From Candidatus Poribacteria bacterium (GTDB taxonomy: Bacteria > Poribacteria > WGA-4E > WGA-3G), in contig JAJEET010000158.1 of the NCBI GenBank assembly GCA_022820835.1, positions 59,570 through 123,569 of the forward strand: a stretch of 64,000 nucleotides of DNA, written 5' to 3'. Every line of letters begins with the position of its first letter. Within the stretch, counting starts at the first letter, position 1. The position numbers were made by a program, and so were the translations under genes. Shown piece by piece: positions 8,487 through 17,920 of the stretch. The notes beneath the pieces are model-generated. The model did not search any database. It saw only the letters and a list, made by a program, of their open reading frames with translations, and was not told where the DNA came from.

Positions 8487-9917
8487 TTAGCCTCCAAATA
8501 ATTGTTTGACTTCCCAGATAATACTCGAAATCGCGAACCCGACATAGACACATGAAGCGACCAGCATCATGACGGTAGAGAGTCGTTTTGGTTTGGCGAA
8601 CTCAGGCAGAAACCGACGATTCATGTAAAGTGTGAGCGGCACGTAAACCGCCATAGCGAAACCTCCCATGTACGCTGCATTAAAGAGGAAGCCTAATTCA
8701 CTGACGTTTAACTGCTCCATGACAAACGTAATCACGCAACCACCGACGATCCATATCCCAGCGATAAGGAGATACCACCAACTCAGGCTCCGATTTTGTG
8801 CGCCTCGGAAATTGGTATAGATAATATCAGAAATTGAACGCGATACGCCATCAACAAGTGCAAGTTGTGTACCGAAAAGTGTAGCAACCCCAACCATTAA
8901 GAAAATTTTCTGTCCGGCTACACCCCAGATTTCCCCCAAGATCCGCGCCTCGTCGTAGATAAGTTTGCCTTGTTCAGGAACAATCCCTTGTGGATGTAAA
9001 ACTGCAAGTGCACCAAAAATAAAAAGTAAAATCGTGAGTGTGTTGAGTGCCCAGAAGAAAAGTATTTGATCATTTTTCACGTATTGCCACCATGCAGCAA
9101 AACGTTTTCGGTTCTCTTCTGTCGCTTCAAAGATAAACCCGGTTGCCGGCACCTTTTCGCTTCTACCGCGGAGCGGGTTCTGGAGTCCTGGGAGCTGTGC
9201 CCCCATGCCAATATTTTTATCGCGTAGATAGAAGGTATAAAAGAGGTTCGCCGTTCCACCCGCACCTGCGAAGACTAATGCGCTGAAAAACGTTTTTATC
9301 GGCATGTTCGGGTCTTTGTAACCGACGTTAATCAAGCCTTTCCCGAGTTCTTTCCACGTATCCATCGAACCGACAGCGATAACAACCAGAATCAACCCAA
9401 TCGTTACGATGGCAACAAGCAATTCAACTGTCCGTTCGACAGATGTGTAAACCATCTTCGGTCCGAAAAGGATGAGTGCGACCCCGGCAAACGTTAGTAT
9501 TGTCCAAAAGGTATCAGACCCCCAACCGCCAGGTCCGAGGATGAGTGCTTTGAGTGCGAGTCCGGAGGTACGCGCCCAGCCTGGGGCAATCCAGCCGACG
9601 ATGGTAAGCAGGATAAACAGGGGACCAAAACCGCGCCAGATACGACTGTAACCCGTGTAGACCGTTTCACCCGTTGCGATCGTCCAACGTCCTACCTCAA
9701 AATTAATCCAGAGTTGGAGGAATACACCGAGTGCCGCTGCCCACACCATGCTCCCGCCATACTCTGCAGCGATGAGAGGCCAAATGACACTCTCACCCGC
9801 ACCAATAGATAGACCGACTAAGATCGCTCCAGGACCCGCAATCTTCCAGAATGGCAACCGTTTTTCCGGCAACTCAACAACTTTAAAATCGTCAAGCGGT
9901 TGATAAAATCTTGCCAT
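8487..9917 (-). CDS. NRAMP-like multi-pass membrane transporter without the canonical metal motif
   Basis: 476 residues with about 11 hydrophobic helices. The start FWKIAGPGAILVGLSIGAGE resembles TM1 of the NRAMP family, but the DPGN metal-binding motif is replaced by IGAGE, and the TM6 MPH motif by a GAGGTANLFY segment (around 223-232). Large soluble loops around 235-275 are charged. The family normally moves divalent metals with protons; with these changes a different or broader substrate is possible. GGAGG lies ahead of the ATG. It sits 23 bases after the FAD/FeS oxidase and one base before the oxygenase gene, so the three are cotranscribed. Confidence 0.75.
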   Translation of the reverse strand: MARFYQPLDDFKVVELPEKRLPFWKIAGPGAILVGLSIGAGESVIWPLIAAEYGGSMVWAAALGVFLQLWINFEVGRWTIATGETVYTGYSRIWRGFGPLFILLTIVGWIAPGWARTSGLALKALILGPGGWGSDTFWTILTFAGVALILFGPKMVYTSVERTVELLVAIVTIGLILVVIAVGSMDTWKELGKGLINVGYKDPNMPIKTFFSALVFAGAGGTANLFYTFYLRDKNIGMGAQLPGLQNPLRGRSEKVPATGFIFEATEENRKRFAAWWQYVKNDQILFFWALNTLTILLFIFGALAVLHPQGIVPEQGKLIYDEARILGEIWGVAGQKIFLMVGVATLFGTQLALVDGVSRSISDIIYTNFRGAQNRSLSWWYLLIAGIWIVGGCVITFVMEQLNVSELGFLFNAAYMGGFAMAVYVPLTLYMNRRFLPEFAKPKRLSTVMMLVASCVYVGFAISSIIWEVKQLFGG

Positions 9918-9940
9918 ATATCCACCTCCGATGCATGAAA

Positions 9941-12877
9941 TTAAACTGCAATGATGCTGTCGCGTAACACTTCAACCGGATGTTTTGCCTGTACACCCGT
10001 CCCGTGTTCGAGTTGGTGTCTGCAGGAAAACCCGGCGGCACTAAGCGTAAAACTATCTGTCGGTTGTTCACGAACAGCCTCAAAGAGTCGTAACTCACCA
10101 ATCTTCATAGAGAGATCATAATGTGCCTTTTCATATCCAAACGCACCAGCCATACCGCAACAACTTGAATCAATCACTGAGACGTTGTGTTCTGCTGGTA
10201 AGCCTAACATCTTCACAGTCGGTTGGATACCGACAAGCGCGCGCTGATGGCAATGGCCATGGAGTAATATATCCTGTGGCTCCGTTGAGAATTCTACCCG
10301 TAAATCGTCGTCTTCTACCAGTTTCACAATAAACTCTTCAAATGAACAGGTCGCCTCAGCGACACGTTTCGCTTCAGGTGTGCCGATCAACTCAACGTAA
10401 TCGTCGGTGATAGCAGATGTACAACTCGGTTCACATCCGATAATTGGGATTCCGGCATCAGCGTAACCTTGAAGCGTGTCAATGTTGTATCGGGCATTCT
10501 CAACAGCTCGGTCGAGCATCCCTTCGGAGATAAGCGGACGACCACAGCACCGTTTCTCAGGGAACAGCACCTCAAAACCGCAGGTTTCCAATACCTCTAC
10601 CGCAGCTTTGCCGATGGCAGGCTCGCTGTAGTTCATAAAAGTATCAGGAAACAGCACAACCTTTTTGTCTGACGTGCGGCGCGAACGACGTTTTCGGAAC
10701 CACTGTTCATAAGTAGGACGCACGAAGATCGGCATATCGCGGCGCCGATCAACACCGATGAGTTTTTCAGCAATCCATTTAGACAATCCGTTATTGACTG
10801 CCCAGTTGGAAAAAGGAGCAAACATTGAACCGAGCGGAGCAAAGGCACCAATTTCGCCGAACATACGCCGGTGTAAGGGCAAACCGTTGGCTTTATGGTA
10901 GTGCGCAAGCACCTCATACTTTATCTTCGCCATGTCTACATTCGACGGACATTCTGCTTTGCACGCCTTGCATCCGAGACATAAATCTAATACCTCTTGG
11001 AGGCGTTCACTCGTGAAATCCGTATGGGGCAACGCACCGGAAATAATGGAGCGAAGGGCATTCGCACGTCCACGCGTTGAGTGCTCCTCTTCGCGCGTAC
11101 CGATAAAGGACGGACACATCGTACCCGTCAACGTTTTTCTACACGCACCAACACCGTTACACATTTCAATCGCTCTACCGAATCCGTCCTGGCTCGAAAA
11201 ATCGAAGTAGGTGTCAATTTTAATAGTGTTGTAGTCGGCACCGAAACGCAGGTTGTCTGTCATTGGTGGTGCATCAATAATTTTGCCCGGATTCATAATG
11301 TTGTTCGGGTCAAACGCTCTCTTTACCTCAGTTAATGCCTGATATATCTGCGGACCGAACATGCTCTCTATCCACTCACTTCGGACGAGTCCGTCGCCGT
11401 GTTCGCCACTCATCGCACCATCTAATTCCATGAGTAGGTCTCGGACCTCGCGAGCAATATCATGCATTTTCTCGATATCTGTCTTCGATTTGAGGTTGAT
11501 AATAGGACGATTGTGTAGGAGTCCGACACTTGCATGTGCATAGTAAGAGGCGGTGGTATCGTGGGAAGTAACAATTTCATCGAACCGGCGAACATATTCT
11601 GGTAGGCGTTCTATGGGCACCGCTGCATCTTCAACGAAACCGGCCGGTTTGGCATCGCCTTTCATACCCATCAACAGACCGAGTCCGGCTTTCCGGGTCT
11701 CCCAGACACGCGATTTCTCTTCGGCAGTAAAACACCGGACGAACGCATAACCGAAACCTTCACCTTTCAACGTCTTTTCGAGTGTATCCAACTGCGATGC
11801 CAAATCTGCTTCCGTCTCGCCATAGAATTCGACGGCGAGGAGTGCAGCAGGTTCGCCTTCTATGAAAGTCGTCAACCGTGAAAATTCCAATGAACCGCGC
11901 GCCATATCTAAGATCGTTTTGTCTATCAATTCTACAGCAGTCGGGTTGCATGCGAGGATGGGTTGCATCGCTTCCATGGAGGTGATGAGGGAATCGAAGT
12001 GTACAACACAGAGTGCCGTTAATTTCGGGGTCGGTACCAGATTAATTGTGGCTTCGACAGTTGTCGCGAGTGTCCCTTCGGAACCGACGAGAATTTTTGT
12101 CAGACTGAAGGGATGATCCGCATCACAGCCATCACGGCGATACGGTGTAACCTCTTTTGAACCCGCGTCTTTAACATATTCATCCAAGTTATAACCAGCA
12201 ACGCGACGTAAGATGCGTGGGTAACGTTTACGAATTTCTGATGCGTTGTCCGCACAGATGCGGCAAAGTTCACGATAGATATGTGCCTCTAATGTGTTAC
12301 CACGTTTCTTGGTTTCTAATTCTTTCAACGATATCGGGAGTGCTGTAACTTCCTCGGTGTTGGAGAGCACCAAATCAAGCGACATGACGTGATCGATGGT
12401 TTTACCGTAGATGAGGGAATGGGAACCTGCAGAATTGTTGCCGATAGTGCCACCGACGTTCGCACGGCTACTCGTGGCAACATCAGGAGCATACATCAGA
12501 CCGTGCGGCTTCAGTTGATGGTTCAACTCATCTAAGATGATACCTGGTTCCACGCGTGCCCAACGTTCAGCGGCGTTCACCTCAAGCAACCGGTTCATGT
12601 ATTTGGATATGTCCAACACGATGGCTTCACCGACGCTCTGTCCGGCGAGACTTGTCCCACCGCCGCGTGGAAGGATCGGGACGTTGTGTTCCGAGGCAAT
12701 TTGCACTGTTTTGATAACATCACGGCGATCTTTCGGAATGACAACACCTATCGGTTGTATCTGGTATAGGCTCGCGTCTGTGCTGTAGAGTGCTTTGGAG
12801 TAAAGATCAAAACGCACCTCACCGGTGAGTGTTTCCGATAACTGTTGTTCAAGGTTTTCCGATGTAGAGGTGTTCAT
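9941..12877 (-). CDS. FAD-linked oxidase fused to 4Fe-4S and CCG heterodisulfide-reductase-like domains
   Basis: 978 residues. The ATG at 12877 is preferred over a TTG five codons upstream. Order: FAD-binding type 4 domain (about 40-225, PRGGGTSLAGQSVG), FAD-oxidase C-terminal domain (about 265-535, with GEHGDGLVRSEW and NPNNIMNPGK-type end), ferredoxin-like clusters (GACRK...MCPSF; CLGCKACKAECPSNVDM), then two cysteine-rich CCG domains (CCGRPLISEG; CHQRALVG; SSCCGMAGAFG). This is the GlcD plus GlpC/GlcF architecture in one chain, typical of D-lactate, glycolate or 2-hydroxyglutarate dehydrogenases that pass electrons to quinone at the membrane. The substrate is not readable from sequence. 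First gene of the operon with the NRAMP-like transporter and PhyH oxygenase. Confidence 0.9.
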   Translation of the reverse strand: MNTSTSENLEQQLSETLTGEVRFDLYSKALYSTDASLYQIQPIGVVIPKDRRDVIKTVQIASEHNVPILPRGGGTSLAGQSVGEAIVLDISKYMNRLLEVNAAERWARVEPGIILDELNHQLKPHGLMYAPDVATSSRANVGGTIGNNSAGSHSLIYGKTIDHVMSLDLVLSNTEEVTALPISLKELETKKRGNTLEAHIYRELCRICADNASEIRKRYPRILRRVAGYNLDEYVKDAGSKEVTPYRRDGCDADHPFSLTKILVGSEGTLATTVEATINLVPTPKLTALCVVHFDSLITSMEAMQPILACNPTAVELIDKTILDMARGSLEFSRLTTFIEGEPAALLAVEFYGETEADLASQLDTLEKTLKGEGFGYAFVRCFTAEEKSRVWETRKAGLGLLMGMKGDAKPAGFVEDAAVPIERLPEYVRRFDEIVTSHDTTASYYAHASVGLLHNRPIINLKSKTDIEKMHDIAREVRDLLMELDGAMSGEHGDGLVRSEWIESMFGPQIYQALTEVKRAFDPNNIMNPGKIIDAPPMTDNLRFGADYNTIKIDTYFDFSSQDGFGRAIEMCNGVGACRKTLTGTMCPSFIGTREEEHSTRGRANALRSIISGALPHTDFTSERLQEVLDLCLGCKACKAECPSNVDMAKIKYEVLAHYHKANGLPLHRRMFGEIGAFAPLGSMFAPFSNWAVNNGLSKWIAEKLIGVDRRRDMPIFVRPTYEQWFRKRRSRRTSDKKVVLFPDTFMNYSEPAIGKAAVEVLETCGFEVLFPEKRCCGRPLISEGMLDRAVENARYNIDTLQGYADAGIPIIGCEPSCTSAITDDYVELIGTPEAKRVAEATCSFEEFIVKLVEDDDLRVEFSTEPQDILLHGHCHQRALVGIQPTVKMLGLPAEHNVSVIDSSCCGMAGAFGYEKAHYDLSMKIGELRLFEAVREQPTDSFTLSAAGFSCRHQLEHGTGVQAKHPVEVLRDSIIAV

Positions 12878-12940
12878 ATTATTGCCGTCCAAAGGGCATG
12901 TGTATGGCTTCTGGAGCTTTGTAAAAAAAATCTAAAAAAT

Positions 12941-12969
12941 TTGACATTGCTATACAAATAAGGTATAAT
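12941..12969 (+). promoter_or_regulatory. Consensus sigma-70 promoter of the tRNA-Leu gene
   Basis: TTGACA (12941-12946), a 17-base spacer and TATAAT (12964-12969) match the consensus exactly. The start of transcription would fall near 12976, six bases before the mature tRNA 5' end. Confidence 0.85.
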
Positions 12970-12981
12970 TAATCACACGAT

Positions 12982-13065
12982 GCCCCTGTGATGGAATTTG
13001 GTATACATAGCAGGTTGAGGGCCTGTGCCTTAATTGGCATGCTGGTTCGAGTCCAGTCGGGGGCA
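12982..13065 (+). tRNA. tRNA-Leu (anticodon GAG)
   Basis: 84 nt class II tRNA. Acceptor stem GCCCCTG pairs with CGGGGGC, with discriminator A at 13065. The D arm is ATG/CAT around GAATTTGGTATA. The anticodon stem GCAGG/CCTGT holds the loop TTGAGGG, so the anticodon is GAG (codon CUC). A long variable arm GCC-TTAATT-GGC and a T arm GCTGG-TTCGAGT-CCAGT follow. CCA is not encoded. The gene sits tail to tail with the glycosyltransferase gene ending at 13075. Confidence 0.93.
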
Positions 13066-13074
13066 TCTGTTTTG

Positions 13075-14226
13075 TTATCGAGCCGCCGCAACCAATTCTT
13101 GATAGACTTGATACGTCCGTTCCGCAATTGTTTCCCACGTAAAATTATGGATCCGTTTAAGCCCGCGTGCCACCAGTTCACTTTTGAGGCATGCATCGGA
13201 GGCGATTTGGTGTATCCGTTCTGCTAAAGCATCCGCATCGGCTTCGGGAAAGACAAGTCCGGCATCCTCAATAACGTTCGGAATCTCGCCGGAATTTGAA
13301 CCGATGACTGGCACTTCGCACGCCATCCCTTCTATGAGTACACGCCCAAAGAATTCGACCCATCCCGGTGTTGTCCGAGAAGGTAGAACGAGTGTGTCCA
13401 TACAATTGATATAGGCAGCGACCTCTTCAGGTGGCACCGCATCTATCCATACGATCTGTTCAGAAACGCCGAGGGTTTCGGCTTGCTTTTCAAAGTCCGG
13501 TTTGTCTTCACCTTGTCCGACGATTAAGAGTTTATAGGTCTGCGTGGTTGCACTGTTTACAAGATGTGCTAAGGCTTCGAGAAGTGTCCCTATACCCTTC
13601 ATCTGAAGCAATCTGCCGACGTAACCAATCACGAAACACGAACTGAGCCCGAGTGAATCCCGCAGTTGACGGACATCCATTTTGTAGAAGTGGCTAACGT
13701 CAATACCGTTCGGAAACGCGATCTGTTTGCCTGTGTAACCGCGTTCGGTTAAAATTCGGCCAGCATTCGTACTGAGTGGAAAGGCTATATCTGTTTCTCG
13801 GAAGACGGTGCGTTCAATCCAGACCGGCAGGACACCGAACCGCTGCTTTATCGGTATGCTCAGAGATGTCCGAAAAATGAAGCTGCTGTTTGGGCAATAC
13901 TTACGTTTCAAACGGACTATCTGTAGGGCATTGAGACTCCATGCCTCTTCTTCTAAGTGAATGATGTCCGGTTGGAAATCCCTGAAATGTGGTCTCACGC
14001 CGCTACGATAATAAAAACGGCTACCGTAGCCAGAGAAGCGGATCGGACAAGGAAACTCTTCACAAGGCGTGTCTGCCTCTGCTTGGAAAACAATCTCTTG
14101 GAAACTTTCATACCAGCGTGTCGGCGTGATGACGCGGATCACAACATCCGGACGTTCTGCTATGAGTGCGAATTTTCGCCGGTACGGCTTCATAATATAC
14201 GAGTGAGAAAGAACTAAGACACGCAC
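13075..14226 (-). CDS. Glycosyltransferase family 4 (group 1)
   Basis: 383 residues with a GTG start at 14226. The N-terminal Rossmann half begins RVLVLSHSYIMKPY; the C-terminal half carries the GT4 landmarks FVIGYVGRLLQMKGIGTLLEAL, KLLIVGQGEDKPDF, and the EX7E region GVEFFGRVLIEGMACEVPVIG-like GRVLIEGMACE...NSGEIP...LVFPEADADALAERI. Such GT-B enzymes transfer a sugar from a nucleotide or lipid donor onto a glycan or lipid at the cytosolic membrane face. It starts 5 bases after the stop of the upstream coiled-coil gene, with only a weak ribosome site, so translation is likely coupled. Confidence 0.9.
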   Translation of the reverse strand: MRVLVLSHSYIMKPYRRKFALIAERPDVVIRVITPTRWYESFQEIVFQAEADTPCEEFPCPIRFSGYGSRFYYRSGVRPHFRDFQPDIIHLEEEAWSLNALQIVRLKRKYCPNSSFIFRTSLSIPIKQRFGVLPVWIERTVFRETDIAFPLSTNAGRILTERGYTGKQIAFPNGIDVSHFYKMDVRQLRDSLGLSSCFVIGYVGRLLQMKGIGTLLEALAHLVNSATTQTYKLLIVGQGEDKPDFEKQAETLGVSEQIVWIDAVPPEEVAAYINCMDTLVLPSRTTPGWVEFFGRVLIEGMACEVPVIGSNSGEIPNVIEDAGLVFPEADADALAERIHQIASDACLKSELVARGLKRIHNFTWETIAERTYQVYQELVAAAR

Positions 14227-14231
14227 GAGTG

Positions 14232-14642
14232 CTAATTATCTTGGCTTTCTCCAGAGCCTTCTGAATCTGCTGCCGACAGTGAGGATGCTTTATCCTGTTC
14301 ATCCTGCTGCGCTGTAAAACTGATCTCGGCACCCGTATCTTCCTCGTTCTGATCGGGTTCTGATGGCGCAAGGACGGACATCAAGCCTTCGAGGCGTTCG
14401 CGGATTTCGGAACGTTCTTGCGTCGTCGCTAACCTTTCGAGGTTAAGCGCCTCTTCAAGTTCGCTATTACGGGTTTCGAGCTCTTGAATCTTTGCGTCGC
14501 GTTGTAAGACATCGTTATTAAGACGCGCAATTTCAGCCTCAAGCTCCAGTTTTTCCGCTCTCAACTTCTGAACGGTCAAAATCGCGAGTTCAACATGGTC
14601 TTCCAAAAGCGATACAATATTCTGTTCAAATGATTCAGACAT
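14232..14642 (-). CDS. Coiled-coil protein with acidic tail
   Basis: 136 residues. Residues about 8-95 form a continuous heptad-rich coiled coil (KLELEAEIARLNNDVLQRD, QELETRNSELEEALNLER); the last 40 residues are Glu/Gln/Ser-rich and probably disordered. The N-terminus SFEQNIVSLLEDHVELAIL recalls ZapB-like division proteins, but this is only a similarity of style. GAGGAG lies upstream of the ATG. It is the first gene of a pair with the glycosyltransferase. Function unknown. Confidence 0.75.
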   Translation of the reverse strand: MSESFEQNIVSLLEDHVELAILTVQKLRAEKLELEAEIARLNNDVLQRDAKIQELETRNSELEEALNLERLATTQERSEIRERLEGLMSVLAPSEPDQNEEDTGAEISFTAQQDEQDKASSLSAADSEGSGESQDN

Positions 14643-14673
14643 ATTGTGGTCTCCTCTAAGGTCGTTTTTTACA

Positions 14674-14803
14674 GGTCTTACGCAAACCTATTTGCTGGCG
14701 GCGCATAAAACTGTAGATCCGCACAAATTATTGGAAACGGACATCCATAGGACTTATATCTATGATAGTATGATAGCATTTACACAACAATACTATTGTG
14801 TAA
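14674..14803. repeat. Degenerate family A repeat and a hairpin between two minus-strand genes
   Basis: ACAGGTCTTACGCA at about 14674 and TTGCTGGCGG at about 14690 resemble the left part of the family A palindrome unit. TTACACAA (14780-14787) and TTGTGTAA (14796-14803) form an 8-bp hairpin with an 8-base loop just downstream of the glycosylase gene stop; there is no T tract, so a terminator role is uncertain. Confidence 0.4.
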
Positions 14804-14821
14804 TGGACTCACAAATCACCG

Positions 14822-15715
14822 CTACAGTAAGGATTTCATTTCAATAAGAGACAAGTGATCAGCATCTGCCCAATTCGGACATTCATGGACGTAGTGAAAA
14901 AGATACTGCTGAGCGTAGCCGACGCTGTCCCCAAAATAGTTGTGAGCAAACTCACGGATCTCACGGTGTGTCGCACGTCGGCGAAGATAAAGCGTCTCGA
15001 AAATCCGTTTTATCCAGACATCAATCGGTAGTGCCGCAAGGTGACCGAGTGAGAACAGACAGATACAGTCGGCAACCTTCTCGCCTATACCGTTTCGGCG
15101 TATCAATTCCTGTTTCGCCTCAGTATATGACATCTGCCGCATAGATGTAAGTGAAAGTTCTCCACTAATAATCGCTTGTGCCGTATCGCGAAGATAATTG
15201 GCTCTGTAGCCCGTACCACAAGCAAGCAGCGCATCCTCCGTTGCTGTTGCGAGCACATCCGGACTCGGAAAACTGTAGGCCATGTACCCCGCAAGCATTA
15301 AACGTTCACCGAAACGTTCAGACAACCGACGGATAATTCCACGAATTCGCGGGACATTGTTGTTCTGCGACAATATAAACGATGCTATTGTTTCCCAAAG
15401 TTCTTGGTTCAAAATGCGCATTCCCCAGAGTTTCTTGATCACACGATGCATATAGGCATCGTTGTTGACACCAACGAGGATCTTTGGAACATCGCGCACG
15501 ATATCAAGGTAGTGACGCAGGTATGGCACGAAATCGGCTTCAGCTTCGTCAAGGGAACTCTCAACATGTAGGGTCGTCCCTTCTTGCGATATTTTCAGGA
15601 TCCGGCCCTCTACAACACCATAGTAGGTGTTATCTACCCGCTCCCACCGAAATGACTGGCCCGATTCTAAAGTATATTTCAGACTAAAATCTGTCACATT
15701 CTGAATCTGGGTCAT
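14822..15715 (-). CDS. OGG1-like 8-oxoguanine DNA glycosylase/lyase
   Basis: 297 residues. The N-terminal domain has SGQSFRWE, the middle has FILSQNNN, and the helix-hairpin-helix is GIGEKVADCICLFSLG with the catalytic lysine K213 followed by the conserved aspartate D232 in PIDVW. This arrangement is that of eukaryotic and bacterial OGG1, which excises 8-oxoguanine opposite cytosine and nicks the strand. Length and all key residues agree with the family. No strong ribosome site is seen ahead of the ATG. It is transcribed away from the PpiD-like gene. Confidence 0.92.
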   Translation of the reverse strand: MTQIQNVTDFSLKYTLESGQSFRWERVDNTYYGVVEGRILKISQEGTTLHVESSLDEAEADFVPYLRHYLDIVRDVPKILVGVNNDAYMHRVIKKLWGMRILNQELWETIASFILSQNNNVPRIRGIIRRLSERFGERLMLAGYMAYSFPSPDVLATATEDALLACGTGYRANYLRDTAQAIISGELSLTSMRQMSYTEAKQELIRRNGIGEKVADCICLFSLGHLAALPIDVWIKRIFETLYLRRRATHREIREFAHNYFGDSVGYAQQYLFHYVHECPNWADADHLSLIEMKSLL

Positions 15716-15828
15716 GCGTTGTACTAAGTATTGATAATAGTTTTTGAATGAGATTCTTGATATGAATCATACTCTTGATATATAAGTATATAGCAAATTT
15801 GAAAAATAAGCAAATTTTTCTTATGTTG

Positions 15829-15860
15829 CGTAGGTTCTGCCGTTGAAAGACGGAACCTAT
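15829..15860. repeat. Inverted repeat upstream of the PpiD-like gene
   Basis: TAGGTTC-TGCCGT and ACGG-AACCTA flank a short TTGAAAG centre, an imperfect palindrome in the style of the other intergenic repeats of this window. It ends four bases before the promoter -35 hexamer, so it could also be an operator. Confidence 0.45.
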
Positions 15861-15863
15861 AAT

Positions 15864-15892
15864 TTGACATTCGTTCTGTTAATAGGTATAAT
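15864..15892 (+). promoter_or_regulatory. Consensus sigma-70 promoter of the PpiD-like gene
   Basis: TTGACA (15864-15869), 17 bases, TATAAT (15887-15892). The predicted start near 15899 leaves a leader of about 40 bases. Confidence 0.8.
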
Positions 15893-15938
15893 ATTTAACA
15901 TCTGTAAGCAGAAATCTGACAGGAGACACCTTTAAAAT

Positions 15939-17867
15939 ATGATTATCTTTCTACGCGAGAAGTTTATCGCACAACTCTTTATGTGGGTAATCGCCATCGT
16001 ATTCTTAGTAGGGACAGTGTTCCTCTACACTAACACACGCGGTGGCGGCGATTCTGAGGGTGAAGTCGTTCTCAGGATCAATAATACAGAAATCAAACGC
16101 GGAACCTTTGAGCGTGCTGTCGCAGATGCCATGGAATCTCAAAGGCAGAACCAAAGGTTTGGCACTCCACCTGATCGGGAACGTATCCAAAAACAGGTCA
16201 TTGATGGTTGGGTTCAGCGAACCATTCTTGGAAGTACCAATGTCGGGGCAACGGAAGTAGAGAACTATATCCGAAGTGACGCAAGTCGAGTCGATCAGTA
16301 CAACCTCTATCAACAGTGGGGAGTCGCGGACCTCTATGCCGACAACGTCCGCTATCAACTCAGTGCTAATGCGATCCAAAATAGTATCCATACATTGGAA
16401 TTAGTAACCGACACAGAAGCAGAACGCGCATATCAACTTGAGGCGAATAAAGCGAAAGTTAAGTTTATTGAATTCAAGTACAACGACTATACATCAATCG
16501 TTGAAGTTGACGACGCAGAAGCACAGACCTATTTTGAAGAAAATCAAGAGGACTACAAAGTTGAAGAACAGATAAATGTTAAATTTATTAGAGTTGACCC
16601 CGCAAATCTGGTTACGGCTGAGGAAGTAGAGGCGTATTATCAGGAAAATCAGCAGGAATTTATGACATCGGAGTCCGTTAAAGCGAGCCACATTCTGAAG
16701 AAATTCCCTGAAGACGCGACCGACGAACAAAAGGCGGAAACCAAAACTGCAGCAGAAGAACTCCTCGAAACTGTCAATGCGGAACTCACTGCGGGTACGG
16801 GGTTTGCCGAACTCGCGAAGGAGCATTCGGACGATACTTCGGCAGCACAAGGCGGGGACTTAGGCTATTTTGAACGCGGACGGATGGTTAAACCTTTTGA
16901 AGAAGCCGCTTTTGATACGCTAAAGCCCGGAGAAGTTAGTGGTCTGGTCGAAACTATCTACGGATATCATATCATCAAAGTGGAAGAAAAAAAGGCACCA
17001 GAAATTCGACCTTTCGCCGATACTCAATACGAAATCCAACAGAAACTTGTTCAAGCGAGTGGCGTTGACAAGGCGAAAGATGTCGCATCGGATCTCCTTT
17101 ACGAAATCGAAATTCAGGATTACGATGCTGCCCTTAAAGTCGAAAAATATAAGCATCTGTCCCTAACCACGATGGAGACAGGCTTTTTTAGCCGAGATAC
17201 ACCGAATATCCCGAAGATCGGGTCAACGTGGAGTTATCGAGGTTTAATTGATGAACTTTTTGATATGGAAGTTAATGTGAGAAAGGTGATTGAGGTAAAG
17301 AAACCGCGTCAGCAAGAGGTGGAAGCCTATCTTGTCGCAACTGTTCTCGCAAAGAAACCCGCGGCGATCCCTGCGTTTGAGGAGATAGAAGCACAGGTAA
17401 TTGATGGATTACGAGCAGAAAAGGCGAAATCGCTCGCTTTCGAGGCGGCACAAAACTTATTCAATCAACGTGCGGATGCAACGTCTCTCGATGACCTGCT
17501 GAAAAAGTATGAGATACCTGAGGGTTTAACCGCTGATAAATTCCCCGTTCAAGAGAGCAGTCTTTTCTCGCGCAGTCCAACCAGTAACTACGTTGCAGGC
17601 ATGGGAAGTTCGGCAGAAGTTATGCTTGCAGCATTTCAGATGGGGCTTAATGACATCGCCGGCCCTTTCAAAGGCGACAACGGTGTGTATATTGTTCAAC
17701 TTGTTGAACGCGAAGAAGCCGATCTTGAAGCCTTCGAGGTGGATCCAGCTGAAAAAGCCAGACACCGCCAAGCACTCATCCAAGCGAAGAGGCGTGAAAC
17801 ATTCGCGAACTGGTTCGCTGCACGCAAAGAAGCAAGTAAACTCTGGGTACATCAAGATTATCGTTAG
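15939..17867 (+). CDS. ppiD: PpiD-like membrane-anchored SurA/parvulin chaperone
   Basis: 642 residues. One N-terminal membrane helix (about 11-31) after a short basic stretch puts the rest in the periplasm. A SurA_N-like domain follows (about 44-190, NNTEIKRGTFERAV), then a parvulin-type PPIase domain (about 245-350: ASHILKKFP, AKEHSDDTSAAQGGDLGYFERGRMVKPFEEAAF, YGYHIIKVEEK) and a second helical/rotamase-like region to the end. PpiD helps outer-membrane and secreted proteins leave the Sec translocon. A perfect promoter precedes it and AGGAG lies 13 bases before the ATG, longer than usual. Confidence 0.88.
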   Translation: MIIFLREKFIAQLFMWVIAIVFLVGTVFLYTNTRGGGDSEGEVVLRINNTEIKRGTFERAVADAMESQRQNQRFGTPPDRERIQKQVIDGWVQRTILGSTNVGATEVENYIRSDASRVDQYNLYQQWGVADLYADNVRYQLSANAIQNSIHTLELVTDTEAERAYQLEANKAKVKFIEFKYNDYTSIVEVDDAEAQTYFEENQEDYKVEEQINVKFIRVDPANLVTAEEVEAYYQENQQEFMTSESVKASHILKKFPEDATDEQKAETKTAAEELLETVNAELTAGTGFAELAKEHSDDTSAAQGGDLGYFERGRMVKPFEEAAFDTLKPGEVSGLVETIYGYHIIKVEEKKAPEIRPFADTQYEIQQKLVQASGVDKAKDVASDLLYEIEIQDYDAALKVEKYKHLSLTTMETGFFSRDTPNIPKIGSTWSYRGLIDELFDMEVNVRKVIEVKKPRQQEVEAYLVATVLAKKPAAIPAFEEIEAQVIDGLRAEKAKSLAFEAAQNLFNQRADATSLDDLLKKYEIPEGLTADKFPVQESSLFSRSPTSNYVAGMGSSAEVMLAAFQMGLNDIAGPFKGDNGVYIVQLVEREEADLEAFEVDPAEKARHRQALIQAKRRETFANWFAARKEASKLWVHQDYR

Positions 17868-17920
17868 ATGTCAGGTGTAATGACTTTCAAAACGCATTTC
17901 TTCCTGCCATTTCCCAGACA

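Noticed and set aside
14644..14847. 67-residue plus-strand frame between coiled-coil and glycosylase genes
   Set aside because: No ribosome site and covers a decayed repeat and hairpin.
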